From NCBI RefSeq assembly GCF_015767635.1, contig NZ_CP065230.1:992001-1056000 (forward strand): a stretch of 64,000 nt of DNA. The letters are read 5' to 3'. The stretch is from Halomonas sp. A40-4 (GTDB lineage Bacteria > Pseudomonadota > Gammaproteobacteria > Pseudomonadales > Halomonadaceae). The position numbers and the translations under genes are program-made. The notes under the pieces are model-generated. The model ran no database searches and had not been told where the DNA came from. It saw only the letters and a list, made by a program, of their open reading frames with translations. Below, piece by piece: positions 25,363-34,397 of the stretch. Each line of letters opens with the position of its first letter. Within the stretch, counting starts at the first letter, position 1.

Positions 25363-26619
25363 TTAATACACCCTGGCTTTTTTTTGCCTAGCTTTTAGGA
25401 AAAATGTCGATACAGAAAGAGCCAAGATAATAATTGGGTAAATGATGCTGAAGCCTTGCAGGGTTACAATGGCCATGCAAACGAATATCCCAAGAAAAGC
25501 AATCATTTTTTCGAGGAGCCTTTCCGCCAGCTTGACCAGGACTAAGGCAGAAAGCCCATAGAGAATTATGAAGTTTTGTCCTGCTAACGACAAGAGATTG
25601 TCGACTCCCATGAACCCTAGCCAATCTAAAATAACAACAAGGCTAAAGATAAAAATAATACTAACAAGCGAATGATAGGGTTGACCCTTTGTCAGCCTCA
25701 GTAGAAAGGGTGGCGCAATGCCTTCTTGAGCTAGTGAGTAAACCATTCTCGAAACTCCCCATCCGGCCGCACTGAGATTCGCAAATATTAAGGTTATAGC
25801 GACAACTCCAACCACATTTTTTCCGTATGCGCCCAAATGGTTATTTATGATAGTTGCAAAAGGTGATTCATAGGCGTTACCGAGGTCTGCGCGTTGAACA
25901 ACGTAAGCCATTACCAGATAGAGTGCTACAGCAATGACGAACGAAAGCCACATTGCTAATGGAAGGTCTTTCTTAGGGTTCTTAAACTCACCAGTAATAC
26001 TTGCCCCCACCTCCCAACCGGTGAATGCAAAAAAGATCATAGGAACAGCGACCCAAATCATTTTCATTTCACTGAATGAGCTGGGCATTGCAAAGGAGTG
26101 TGTGGTGGGTTCGTTTGAAACGAGGAATAACGATAAAAGAGCCAGTCCAGTAAGAAATGCTACAAGAACCCAGGAAAGCCATTGGTTCAGCTTACCTGCC
26201 GCCTCAACAGACTGTAGATTAAGTAAAAGTACTGAACCAAGGATCAGTAGCGCGTGCATGTGTGGCTGACCACCAAAGGTATTGCTTGCATAGTATCCTC
26301 CAGTCAATGCAATCGCTGGCAACCCGAGTAGTACCGCTCCAAGGAACATCAATGAAGCAATTATGTAAGCAAGCCTACCGTAGGCTTGCTGTACGTATGA
26401 TGCTATCCCTCCCGGTCCAGGGTACCGGCACCCCAGAATGATGAATATGATGAACAAAGGAGAAGCCAGGACAGCACAGAGAATCCAGGAGATCATCGAA
26501 AGGTCACCGATCTTCTGCACCGTCAGTCCTGGAAGCACCAATAATCCTGCGCCAAGAACGATATTTATAAAGAGTGCTGCTCCCCGCCATGCGGAGAGAG
26601 TTTTCTGTAATTCAGCCAT
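25363..26619 (-). CDS. APC-superfamily amino acid transporter, YjeH-like exporter type
   Basis: 418 residues with about 12 hydrophobic segments. The first helix region is GAALFINIVLGAGLLVLPGL, the APC signature with an unwound GAG; ILGCRYPGPGGIASYVQQAYG matches the corresponding loop of E. coli YjeH, a methionine and branched-chain amino acid exporter of the same length. FFAFTGWEVGASITGEFKNPKKDLP is the TM6-7 loop. It is the last gene of a minus-strand unit (YcgG, cupin, transporter) with short gaps. Export rather than uptake is inferred from the YjeH likeness. Confidence 0.82.
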   Translation of the reverse strand: MAELQKTLSAWRGAALFINIVLGAGLLVLPGLTVQKIGDLSMISWILCAVLASPLFIIFIILGCRYPGPGGIASYVQQAYGRLAYIIASLMFLGAVLLGLPAIALTGGYYASNTFGGQPHMHALLILGSVLLLNLQSVEAAGKLNQWLSWVLVAFLTGLALLSLFLVSNEPTTHSFAMPSSFSEMKMIWVAVPMIFFAFTGWEVGASITGEFKNPKKDLPLAMWLSFVIAVALYLVMAYVVQRADLGNAYESPFATIINNHLGAYGKNVVGVVAITLIFANLSAAGWGVSRMVYSLAQEGIAPPFLLRLTKGQPYHSLVSIIFIFSLVVILDWLGFMGVDNLLSLAGQNFIILYGLSALVLVKLAERLLEKMIAFLGIFVCMAIVTLQGFSIIYPIIILALSVSTFFLKARQKKARVY

Positions 26620-26640
26620 ATGAGTTTCTCCGTCCAGAAT

Positions 26641-26955
26641 TTAGCTAAGCCAGTTAAAAACATCCCGAAAGCAGATCGTGTAGACGCACCCTTCATTTGA
26701 AGCCGTTGACTTATGCAACGTTCCAGCAGGAAGAACCACATACTCTCCAGGACCGCAGGTTACTTCTTTAGATTCGATACCAAAGGTGATGTTTCCTTGA
26801 ATAATAATTAGAGTTTCATCTGTGTCATGTTTGTGCCAATTATGAGTGTGTTTTGGACCGTCCCTCTGAAGCTCAACGCACCCTTGCTCAGGAAGAAGAG
26901 AAATTAACTTCGAAAGACTGATATTCTCAATTGATCCACTAATGAATTTTTTCAT
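26641..26955 (-). CDS. small cupin-domain protein
   Basis: 104 residues forming one cupin barrel. Motif 1 is HNWHKHDTDETLIIIQG, supplying the usual His-x-His and Glu metal ligands, and motif 2 is GPGEYVVLPAGTLHKS with the last histidine. Such single cupins act as sugar- or amino-acid-derivative isomerases, dioxygenases or binding proteins, and the substrate cannot be told. It lies 2 nt after the YcgG gene and 21 nt before the exporter gene on the minus strand, so it is likely a member of a three-gene operon. Confidence 0.85.
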   Translation of the reverse strand: MKKFISGSIENISLSKLISLLPEQGCVELQRDGPKHTHNWHKHDTDETLIIIQGNITFGIESKEVTCGPGEYVVLPAGTLHKSTASNEGCVYTICFRDVFNWLS

Positions 26956-26957
26956 TG

Positions 26958-27695
26958 CTAGTCTCCCAGATGCTTAAAAGGACATTCTTTTGTCTTGTTT
27001 ATATCGTCTAAGAAGTATTGCCGTGATTCTAAAATACCTGGGTCACCATACATGCCTAAGTCAGGCGATAAAGGTGTTGCATCATACTTTTTAAGTATAT
27101 TGCGAACTTTTAAGAAAGCTTTTTTGGCTTGTTCTGGTGAGCCAAGAATATTGTCGAAAACCCAACGTGGCTGAAAAGTTAACATGAAGTGTGTTGAATG
27201 CCTGCTATACCGCATAACATGTGATGGCGTATTACAAACAACGAATATCGGTTCTCCTGCAAAGCAAAATTCCCATTTCGGGTCGTCGGTTGCTTTCGGT
27301 ATTTCAGCAGGCCATGGTTGAGAGTCGTTTTCGGTTAGACCTTTAAGGGTGTCCCAAAAAATACTGTGGTATTCATCTATTTCGAGTCGCTGGTCGATAT
27401 TCGTGAAAAGGACCAAAGAGGTGTTGTTTCCAAAGTTGCGGGAGTTTTTTACATATTCCCGTAGTTGTTGGCTTAGTAATGCTATGTCAATATGACTATG
27501 AAATAAAAACCTCAAATGTCCCTGCTTGAGACCATGTACGCCAAATACGCACGGAAAAGGCGACTCTTTGTTAGTCATTGTCTCTTCGAAATCATTAAAG
27601 GCCTTCCTCTGCCAAGAGCCTTTCTGGTAGATTTCAGTGACGGAGTGTTTGTCATGTATGGCATGATCAGTATTTATTAAATCCATTGTTTCCAT
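26958..27695 (-). CDS. YqcI/YcgG family protein, possible haem-type N-oxygenase
   Basis: 245-residue YqcI/YcgG-family protein: PFPCVFGVHGLKQGHLRFLF at the start, NTSLVLFTN, WDTLKGL with HSIFW, FCFAGEPIFVVCNTPSHVMR and FMLTFQPRWVFDNI. I recall that some members are haem-dependent oxygenases that hydroxylate guanidino or amino nitrogen of amino acids, as in guanitoxin or cycloserine biosynthesis; this comes from memory of the family, not from the sequence. ATG at 27695 is chosen because GGGAGG ends 10 nt upstream; ATGs at 27704 (1 nt from it) and 27758 fit worse. It is the first gene of an operon with a cupin and an exporter. Confidence 0.78.
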   Translation of the reverse strand: METMDLINTDHAIHDKHSVTEIYQKGSWQRKAFNDFEETMTNKESPFPCVFGVHGLKQGHLRFLFHSHIDIALLSQQLREYVKNSRNFGNNTSLVLFTNIDQRLEIDEYHSIFWDTLKGLTENDSQPWPAEIPKATDDPKWEFCFAGEPIFVVCNTPSHVMRYSRHSTHFMLTFQPRWVFDNILGSPEQAKKAFLKVRNILKKYDATPLSPDLGMYGDPGILESRQYFLDDINKTKECPFKHLGD

Positions 27696-28295
27696 GGTAT
27701 CCATTCCTCCCGCCGAAATATGATGATTAAGCCAGAGAGCTATATAATAGCTAACCAAAAAAACAATGGAATTTTTAAAGTGATAAATTAAGGTTTTGTT
27801 TTCTGCTTTTTAGGAAGGAAAGTGCCGCATGCATCGTTAATATTAAAAGTCTATGGTGTGTTTTTTACTAATTCATATGTCGTATTTACTACTCGTGCTT
27901 GAATGAGAGAAGCTCCGATAAAACCATCGATATTGCCTATACTGTGGCAGTGCCCCCTCTTGGGGCTCATTCCAGCTGCAGAACTCTCTATAGGTACCGT
28001 TATTTCCTTGGTATGAGAGTAAAAAGTAGGAAGCAGACCACTATTGAACGTCTTGGTAGCCAGTTTGCTAGTGCAAAGGGGGCGGCTGGAGCAATTGTTT
28101 GCAGACTGTAGGTCTTTGGCCCTTTCAAGGAGAGAGACTTGGCGACCTGCTACCTCTCAGTTTTTATAGTTGTTTACTCCCGGTGCTACACCCGAGCGTT
28201 AAAGCTTCGTTCTAAGCCATAAGAGGAAAGGAGGAACTTTGCTTCTCAGCGGTCGATTTATAGGTGAATACAGCCACATCTCGCAATCTCCTTTG
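27696..28295. other. 600-nt region between the YcgG operon and recD
   Basis: Contains the divergent leader of the YcgG operon and a GCCCC/GGGGC hairpin near 27952-27965. A 70-codon plus-strand frame (27899-28111) has no family features. Nothing else is recognised. It is the left end of the block inserted beside recD. Confidence 0.45.
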
Positions 28296-30566
28296 CTAAC
28301 CCCCAACCCCACTTACCCTCATAACCTCCCGCGTCACCGCATCATTCAATATCCCGCGCTTGGCTTCGATGACCGTGAGCCATTCACGAGCGCGGGTGAT
28401 GCCGGTGTAGACCAGCTCGCGGGTGAGGATGGGGTTGGGCGTTGGCGGTAGCAGTAACGCGGTGTGCAGGAACTCCGAGCCCTGGGATTTGTGTACCGTC
28501 ATCGCGAATACGGTTTCTACCGCGTGCAGGCGGGAAGGCAGCACCCAGTTGATGGGTTTTTCCGGGTCGTTGGTGGGGAAGGCGACGCGTAGTAATGATT
28601 TACCCGGCGTGCGCGGGTCCGGCACCGCCAGGGTAATGCCGATATCGCCGTTCATCAGTTTCAGGCCGTAGTCGTTTTGCGTCACCAGCACCGGGCGGCC
28701 CTCAAACCAGCCTTTTTCCAGCATGTGGTCGCTGCCGTACAGCAGCTTTTCGCTGCGTAGCGTTTTGGCGATGCGCAGGTTCAGGCCTTCTACCCCCCAG
28801 GGGCCTTTGCGTAGAGCGCATAGCAGCTGAAAGTGGCTGTAGGCGCTGAGTACCGCGCTGGCCCAGTCGTTATACGCCTCTTTATCTTCCTCAAACGCCA
28901 GCCCCTGCGGGCGCTGCGCTTTTAGCATGTTCAGATAGTGGCGGTAGCCCGTGGGCGGGGCGATGGGCGTGCCCTCGTGGTCGGTGCGGCCTTCGCCCGC
29001 GTTCGGGAATGCATCGGGACTGCCGTGAATCACCAGCTTATCCAGCGCGGTGTCTTCTTCACGGCTCTCGGCGTTACTGCCCAGCACCAAGTGGTGCAGG
29101 TCCTGGTAGCCGTGGCGCAGTACGCCATGCACCGCCTGGTGCTTTTCGCGTTCGCTCTGGGCGTGGCTGGGCTGGTTGATCGCCTGGGCCAGTTGACCGA
29201 TGCCGCTTTCGGCGTTGAAGCGGTGGCTGACCCGCAGCATGGTAATCGCCTGGTCGAGCGGCTGGCCGTTGGGATCCAGGTAGTGCTCGGGCAGCGGCTG
29301 GCCGGTGGCGTTTTCCAGCCATTGGGCGGTTTCCGGGGTGTAGTGGGCGGCCTCGGCGCGGCGGCACAGGTCGCCGAGCACGGCACCGGCTTCTACTGAT
29401 GCCAACTGGTCTTTATCGCCCAGCAGCACCAGCTGCGCCTGGGCGGGCAGGGCGCTGAGCACGGCGGTCATCATTTCGATATCCACCATCGAGGCTTCGT
29501 CGATCACCAGCACGTCCAATGCCAGCGGGTTGGCGGCGTTGTGGCGGAAGTGGCGGGTGTCGGGGCGTGCGCCTAATAGTCGGTGAAGCGTCGTCACCTC
29601 GGTGGGGATAGACGCTTGAAGCTGCTCGGTGACGGCGTCATCGCACAACTCGGCCAACGCTTCAGTGGGCAGCAGGCTTACCTGCCCGGCGATGGATTCA
29701 TTCAGCCGGGCGGCGGCTTTGCCGGTGGGCGCGGCCAGGCGAATGCGCAGCGGTTGCGTGGGCGATTGGGCCAGCTGCAGGGTTTGTAGCAGGGCGAGCA
29801 GGCGCACCACGGTGGTGGTTTTGCCGGTGCCGGGGCCGCCGGTGATTACCGCGAAGCGGTTGCGGGCGGCTAGGGCGCAGGCGGTTTTTTGCCAGTCTAG
29901 GGTGGTGGTTTTTCTAAATAGAACGTTTAGGGCGTTGGGGAGTAATTCAGGGTGACTATCGTCACCCATCGCCCGACAAGTCTGGCTCCTACAAACACCC
30001 TCGTCGCCGGAGAGGCGGTTGGCGATTTCCTGGTGCAGGGTTTGTTCGTATTGCCAGTAGCGGCGCAGGTAGAGGCGGGTGGTGTGTTCGCTGTCGCTGC
30101 GTACTAGTGGCGTGTTGCCGAGGCCTTGGCTGATCAGCGTGGGGTGACCAAGCGCGGCTTGCCATTCGGTAAGCGTTAGCGTGGCAAGCACGTCGCTGGG
30201 CAGCGGCGGCGGGTCGGTTAGGTCGTCGCCTTCCGGGGGTAGCGAAAGCGCGAAGTCCGGCGCGTTGAGCGTGGCGTTGAGGTCCAGGCACACGTGGCCG
30301 CGGCCGAGCTGGTGGCTGGCCAGCGCCGCGCCTAGCAACAGCAGCGGCGGGGCGTCCGGCGCTTCGGTGGCTAGAAAGCGCACGAGGGCGCGGTCCAGGT
30401 CCCGCAGCCAGCCTCGGGCGACCCAGCGCTCGCATAGCGCCAGCAGCTCAACCGTGTCGCTTAGCGCGGGGTGAGCGTTCACTTGCGCTGGGGCGCTTGG
30501 CTGGTCGGCTTCGGGGGCGTCGCCGAACAGGTCGGGCGTGTGGTGGTCGTGTTGTGAGCCGCTCAT
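28296..30566 (-). CDS. recD: exodeoxyribonuclease V subunit alpha (RecD)
   Basis: 756-residue SF1B 5'-3' helicase of the RecBCD complex, which resects double-strand breaks. Walker A is ITGGPGTGKTTT (about residues 240-251), motif II VIDEASMVD, and motifs V-VI MTVHKSQGSEF and VYTGITRAREWL. Its ATG overlaps the recB stop by 4 nt, so the two are coupled. About 85 residues longer between motifs than a compact RecD, partly in the REEDTALDKL to GYRHYLNML region. The last 230-270 nt of the gene occur twice more downstream as decayed copies (23511-23737, 24500-24772), so the 3' end appears to be a repeated insertion or recombination target. Confidence 0.95.
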   Translation of the reverse strand: MSGSQHDHHTPDLFGDAPEADQPSAPAQVNAHPALSDTVELLALCERWVARGWLRDLDRALVRFLATEAPDAPPLLLLGAALASHQLGRGHVCLDLNATLNAPDFALSLPPEGDDLTDPPPLPSDVLATLTLTEWQAALGHPTLISQGLGNTPLVRSDSEHTTRLYLRRYWQYEQTLHQEIANRLSGDEGVCRSQTCRAMGDDSHPELLPNALNVLFRKTTTLDWQKTACALAARNRFAVITGGPGTGKTTTVVRLLALLQTLQLAQSPTQPLRIRLAAPTGKAAARLNESIAGQVSLLPTEALAELCDDAVTEQLQASIPTEVTTLHRLLGARPDTRHFRHNAANPLALDVLVIDEASMVDIEMMTAVLSALPAQAQLVLLGDKDQLASVEAGAVLGDLCRRAEAAHYTPETAQWLENATGQPLPEHYLDPNGQPLDQAITMLRVSHRFNAESGIGQLAQAINQPSHAQSEREKHQAVHGVLRHGYQDLHHLVLGSNAESREEDTALDKLVIHGSPDAFPNAGEGRTDHEGTPIAPPTGYRHYLNMLKAQRPQGLAFEEDKEAYNDWASAVLSAYSHFQLLCALRKGPWGVEGLNLRIAKTLRSEKLLYGSDHMLEKGWFEGRPVLVTQNDYGLKLMNGDIGITLAVPDPRTPGKSLLRVAFPTNDPEKPINWVLPSRLHAVETVFAMTVHKSQGSEFLHTALLLPPTPNPILTRELVYTGITRAREWLTVIEAKRGILNDAVTREVMRVSGVGG

Positions 30567-33500
30567 GCGGTGGCCTCCCCCGGTGTCGTTGAAAACGAGG
30601 TGCCTGTAAACAGGCCATCCAGTGCTTCGATCAATGCTACGGGGGCGGTTTCGGTATACACGCCGCGCCCGGGGCTGCGGCTGCCGCGCAGAAACACCGT
30701 CATCGAGCCGCCCAGGTGCTGGTGCGGGTCGTAGTGGGGCAGGCGCGCCTTGAGCAGCCGGTGCATCGCCAGCAGATAAAGTGCGGCCTGCAGGTCGTAG
30801 CGCTTGGCGAGCAGCGCCTGGCGCAGGGCGTCCGGTTCGTAGGCGCTGTCGTCCGGCCCCAGGTAGTTGGATTTCCAGTCGAGCACGTAAAAGCGCCCCT
30901 GGTGTTCAAAGGCCAGATCAATAAAGCCCTTGAGCATGCCGTTGAGGGTGTCAGCATCCAGCGCAGGTCGCTCGTAGCCCGGCAGTAAGTGCTTGCTAAC
31001 CAGCGCGTCGATGGCCTGGGTATTCACCTGTTTGGCGGCCAGCCAGAACTCCAGCTCGACCTGGTAGCTGCCAAGCTCGGTGAGCGCCACACTCTGCTGA
31101 GATGCCAGCGGCAGCGGGGTGGTGAGCAGTGCGGTCAGCCAGCCGGAAAGCGGCTCCTGCCACTGCTGCCAGCCGCGCAGCTGTACCCGCCGCCAGAGCA
31201 TATCGTCGAGGCTTTCAGCGTCGCTCGCGGCGGCGTCAAAGCCTTGCCTGCCCGCCCATTCCAGCAGCCCGTGCAGGAAGGTGCCGGGGCCGGGGCCTCT
31301 CGGGAATTTATGCAGATGAAACGCCTCCGGCTGGCTGAGATCCTGGGGTTCGTCCAGCACCTCGAACGCCGTTGCTTCCTGGGCGGTGGTGGGTTCCAGC
31401 GGCGTGGTGACCGGGGCGGTGAGCGTGCCGGAAAGCCGCAGCGCCGAGTAGCTGGCAATCCACCAATGTTCCTTGGCGGGGCGTTTGGGCGTGCGGGCGT
31501 GCCCCAGGGTGGTGGTCTGCTGGGGCGGCGCAAGACGCAGCGCCGTGGGCTCGGGGGGCGCATCAACGCGAATGTCGCTGCCTTCAACCAATTCCGCCAG
31601 CTTGGCGGTGAGTGCCGCCGGGTCGAGGGGCTTGCCGCCGTTGATCAGGTGGCCAATGGCGCTGTCTTCGATGCCCTTAAGCGGCGCGAGCCCCAGCCAG
31701 GTGGCGTGGCGGGCGCGGGTCAGCGCGACGTAGAGCTTGCGCAGGTCTTCGCCCAGGCGTTCGCGGTCGGCGGTGGCAAGGGTGGCATCGTCGGCGTCCA
31801 GGCTGAGTTGCAGGTTGCCTTCGCCGTCGTGCCAGCGCAGCGGTACGTCGCCGGCTTTCACCGGGCGGTGGTTGGCGATAAACGGCAGAAACACCAGCGG
31901 GTACTCGAGGCCCTTGGATTTGTGGATGGTCACCACCTTGACCAGATCGGCGTCGCTTTCCAGGCGCAGCTTGTGGCTGTCGCCGTGGCTGTCCGGGTCG
32001 GCGATGGCGTCGTAAAGGAAGCGAATCAGCGCGTGCTCGCCGTCCAGCTCCTGGCTTGCCTGCTGAAGCAGTTCGCCCAGGTGGAGCAGGTCGGTTAGCA
32101 AGCGCTCACCGTCCTCGAACTCCGCCAGCAAGCGAGCGGGGATGTCGAAATCCACCATCATTCGGCGAACCAGCGGCAGCACGCCCTGGCGCTGCCATAG
32201 CCGGTGGTAGTGGCTGAACTGCTCCACGCGTTCTTCCCAGGCCAGCTCGCTTTGTTGCAGGTGGTCCAGGTCGGCGAGCGTCAGGCCCAGTACCGGGGTG
32301 GCCAGGGCCGCGCGCAGGTGGGCTTCGGCCTGGCGGGAGCTGGCCAGCGGCTCGGCGCAGGCGCGCAGCCAGCGCTCGACCTGGGCGGCCATGGGCGAGC
32401 TGAATACCTGGTCGTGGTCGGAAAGGTAGACGCTTTTGACGCCACGGCTGGCCAGCGCCAGACGAATTGCGCGGGCTTCCTGCAGGCCGTTGACCAGCAC
32501 CGCCATGTCGGAGGGCTTGAGCGGCGTGAGCTGGTCGTCTTTCTGAAAGCCGCTTTCTGCCTGTTGCCCGGCGCTGAGCAGTTCCGTCATGTACGAGGCG
32601 CAGCGCTCGGCCATTTCGGTCTGGTAGGCGGTCTTGGAGAGCGGCTCGTCGCTTTCAAGGGGCCACAGCGTCATCGCGGGCAGCGGTTGGCCCTGGTGTA
32701 CCAGCTGTTCGTCGCGGCCTTTGGCGGTCACGGGCTGGAAGGGCAGCGGATTATCGCCGCCTTGTTCGCGGAACAAAAACGCCCCGGCGGGCTGCCGGTC
32801 GGCGTAAGCGAAGCAGTGGTTGACGGCCTCGACCATGGCGCGGCTGGAACGGAAGTTGGTGCCCAGCGTGACGTGGCGGCCGGCGGTGTCCTGGCGGGCC
32901 TGCAGGTAGGTGAAGATATCCGCGCCGCGAAACGCGTAGATGGCCTGCTTGGGGTCGCCGATCAACAGGATGGCAGCGTCGCGGCGGGACTTGGCGACCT
33001 CGAATACCGCGTTGAAGATGCGGTACTGGATGGGGTCGGTGTCCTGGAATTCGTCGATCAGCGCCACGGGGAACTGGCGCAGAATCTGCGCGGCCAGGGC
33101 TTCGCGGTTGGGGCCTTGCAGGGCGCGGTCCAGGTGGGTGAGCAGGTCGTTGGGGCCCATTTCGGCGCGGCGTTCCTGCTCGCGTTCCAGGCGCACCTTG
33201 CACCATTGCACGGCGTGAATCAGCAGGTCGTTGCGTGGTTCGGGCAGGGCATTGAGCGCTTCGGGCAGCTCGGCCAGCGCTTCCCAGGCCGCGGGGCAGG
33301 GCGGTGCGCCGTCTTTCCAGATCTCGGCCATGCCGTCCGGGGTGAGGCGTTTCCAGGCGGCGGGCGTCAGCGCGGGGCGTTCCAGGTCGCTTTCGCTCCA
33401 TTCGCGCAGCGCGCCCAGCCAGTTGGCACGGCTTTTGGCGTTGAAGCTTTGGCCTTTGAAGGCCTTGCGCTTGGCGGCGTCTTCCAGTGCGGGCACCAGT

Positions 33501-34360
33501 TCGTCCAGCCAGGTGGGCCAGGGGGCTTTCAGGGTGCTCAGCGTTGCCTGGCGTTCGGCCTCGGCGGCGCTGAGGGTCTCCGCCGGGTCGGGTCGCTGGC
33601 TGCCGAGGGCCTCGCTTTCGGGCAGCAGCCGGGCGACCTGGGCGTGCAGTTCGCCGGGGGATTTCCAGTAGCGGGTAATGTGGCCGAGTGCCTCCGCATC
33701 CAGCGGGTAGTAGAAGGTGCGCCAGTAGTCGCGGACGACTTCCTGTTCCAGTTCGTGCTGGTCGTTTTCCAGATCGAGGGAGAACAGGCTGCCGCTGTCG
33801 AAGGCGTGTTCGCGCAGCATGCGGTAGCACCAGCTGTGGATGGTGGAAACCGCGGCTTCGTCCATCCATTCGGCGGCCAGTTCCAGGCGGCGGGCGCAGG
33901 CGGGCCAGGTGGCCGGGTCGTATTGGTCGCGGAGCTGGAGCAGTAGTGGATCTAGTCCAACCGGGGCTTCCCCGGCGGCAAGCCTACGTGGAGGCGCTGT
34001 GAACCCGTCCGTGGGCGCTACATTCAACATCCCTGTTGAATGACCTCCACTACGGCTTACCCCCGGCGCCCCTCCTTCTACACCCTCAGCTCGAAATACT
34101 TCAGCTGCTTCTACCAGCCGGTTGCGGATACGTTCTCGCAGTTCCTGGGTGGCGGCGTTGGTGAAGGTGACGACCAGGATTTCCGGCGGTGTCAGCGGGC
34201 GCACGAAGGCGGTGTCGTCGTCGCTATGCTGGCCGCCCAGTACCAGGCGCACGTAAAGCAGTGCGATGGTGAAGGTTTTACCGGTGCCAGCGCTTGCCTC
34301 TATCAGTCGGCTGCCGTGAAGCGGGAGGCTCAATGGATCGAGTGGTGCGGGCTGGCTCAT
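30563..34360 (-). CDS. recB: exodeoxyribonuclease V subunit beta (RecB) with in-frame repeat insertion
   Basis: 1265-residue 3'-5' helicase/nuclease. Walker A EASAGTGKTFTI (21-32), motif Ia VTFTNAATQELRERI, motif II LIDEFQDTDP, motif V HKSKGLEYPLVF, motif VI YVALTRARHA, and the C-terminal nuclease GFIDLAF with VLDWKSNYLG. Residues about 94-135 do not belong to the fold: they are encoded by a 126-nt palindromic element that sits in frame between two halves of a continuous helical segment (EVFRA and DPLLLQLRDQYD). RecD follows with a 4-nt overlap. No clear ribosome binding site precedes the ATG. Confidence 0.95.
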   Translation of the reverse strand: MSQPAPLDPLSLPLHGSRLIEASAGTGKTFTIALLYVRLVLGGQHSDDDTAFVRPLTPPEILVVTFTNAATQELRERIRNRLVEAAEVFRAEGVEGGAPGVSRSGGHSTGMLNVAPTDGFTAPPRRLAAGEAPVGLDPLLLQLRDQYDPATWPACARRLELAAEWMDEAAVSTIHSWCYRMLREHAFDSGSLFSLDLENDQHELEQEVVRDYWRTFYYPLDAEALGHITRYWKSPGELHAQVARLLPESEALGSQRPDPAETLSAAEAERQATLSTLKAPWPTWLDELVPALEDAAKRKAFKGQSFNAKSRANWLGALREWSESDLERPALTPAAWKRLTPDGMAEIWKDGAPPCPAAWEALAELPEALNALPEPRNDLLIHAVQWCKVRLEREQERRAEMGPNDLLTHLDRALQGPNREALAAQILRQFPVALIDEFQDTDPIQYRIFNAVFEVAKSRRDAAILLIGDPKQAIYAFRGADIFTYLQARQDTAGRHVTLGTNFRSSRAMVEAVNHCFAYADRQPAGAFLFREQGGDNPLPFQPVTAKGRDEQLVHQGQPLPAMTLWPLESDEPLSKTAYQTEMAERCASYMTELLSAGQQAESGFQKDDQLTPLKPSDMAVLVNGLQEARAIRLALASRGVKSVYLSDHDQVFSSPMAAQVERWLRACAEPLASSRQAEAHLRAALATPVLGLTLADLDHLQQSELAWEERVEQFSHYHRLWQRQGVLPLVRRMMVDFDIPARLLAEFEDGERLLTDLLHLGELLQQASQELDGEHALIRFLYDAIADPDSHGDSHKLRLESDADLVKVVTIHKSKGLEYPLVFLPFIANHRPVKAGDVPLRWHDGEGNLQLSLDADDATLATADRERLGEDLRKLYVALTRARHATWLGLAPLKGIEDSAIGHLINGGKPLDPAALTAKLAELVEGSDIRVDAPPEPTALRLAPPQQTTTLGHARTPKRPAKEHWWIASYSALRLSGTLTAPVTTPLEPTTAQEATAFEVLDEPQDLSQPEAFHLHKFPRGPGPGTFLHGLLEWAGRQGFDAAASDAESLDDMLWRRVQLRGWQQWQEPLSGWLTALLTTPLPLASQQSVALTELGSYQVELEFWLAAKQVNTQAIDALVSKHLLPGYERPALDADTLNGMLKGFIDLAFEHQGRFYVLDWKSNYLGPDDSAYEPDALRQALLAKRYDLQAALYLLAMHRLLKARLPHYDPHQHLGGSMTVFLRGSRSPGRGVYTETAPVALIEALDGLFTGTSFSTTPGEATA
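33963..34072. repeat. palindromic repeat element inside recB
   Basis: Outer arms 33963-33993 and 34044-34072 are near-complementary. The core GGCGCTGTGAACCCGTCC then GTGGGCGCTACATTC is shared with 62427-62527. CATTCAACA and TGTTGAATG form a 9-bp stem around TCCC. The insertion is a multiple of three long and keeps recB open. Confidence 0.8.
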
Positions 34361-34397
34361 AAGAAGATACTGTCAAACTCGGTGGAGAAATCTTGGC

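Noticed and set aside
27899..28111. 70-codon frame between the YcgG operon and recD
   Set aside because: No family features and no ribosome binding site; probably chance.
32204..33946. 580-codon plus-strand frame opposite recB
   Set aside because: recB on the other strand has all helicase and nuclease motifs; the antisense frame is low-complexity (Gly/Val/Gln-rich) and typical of GC-rich third positions.
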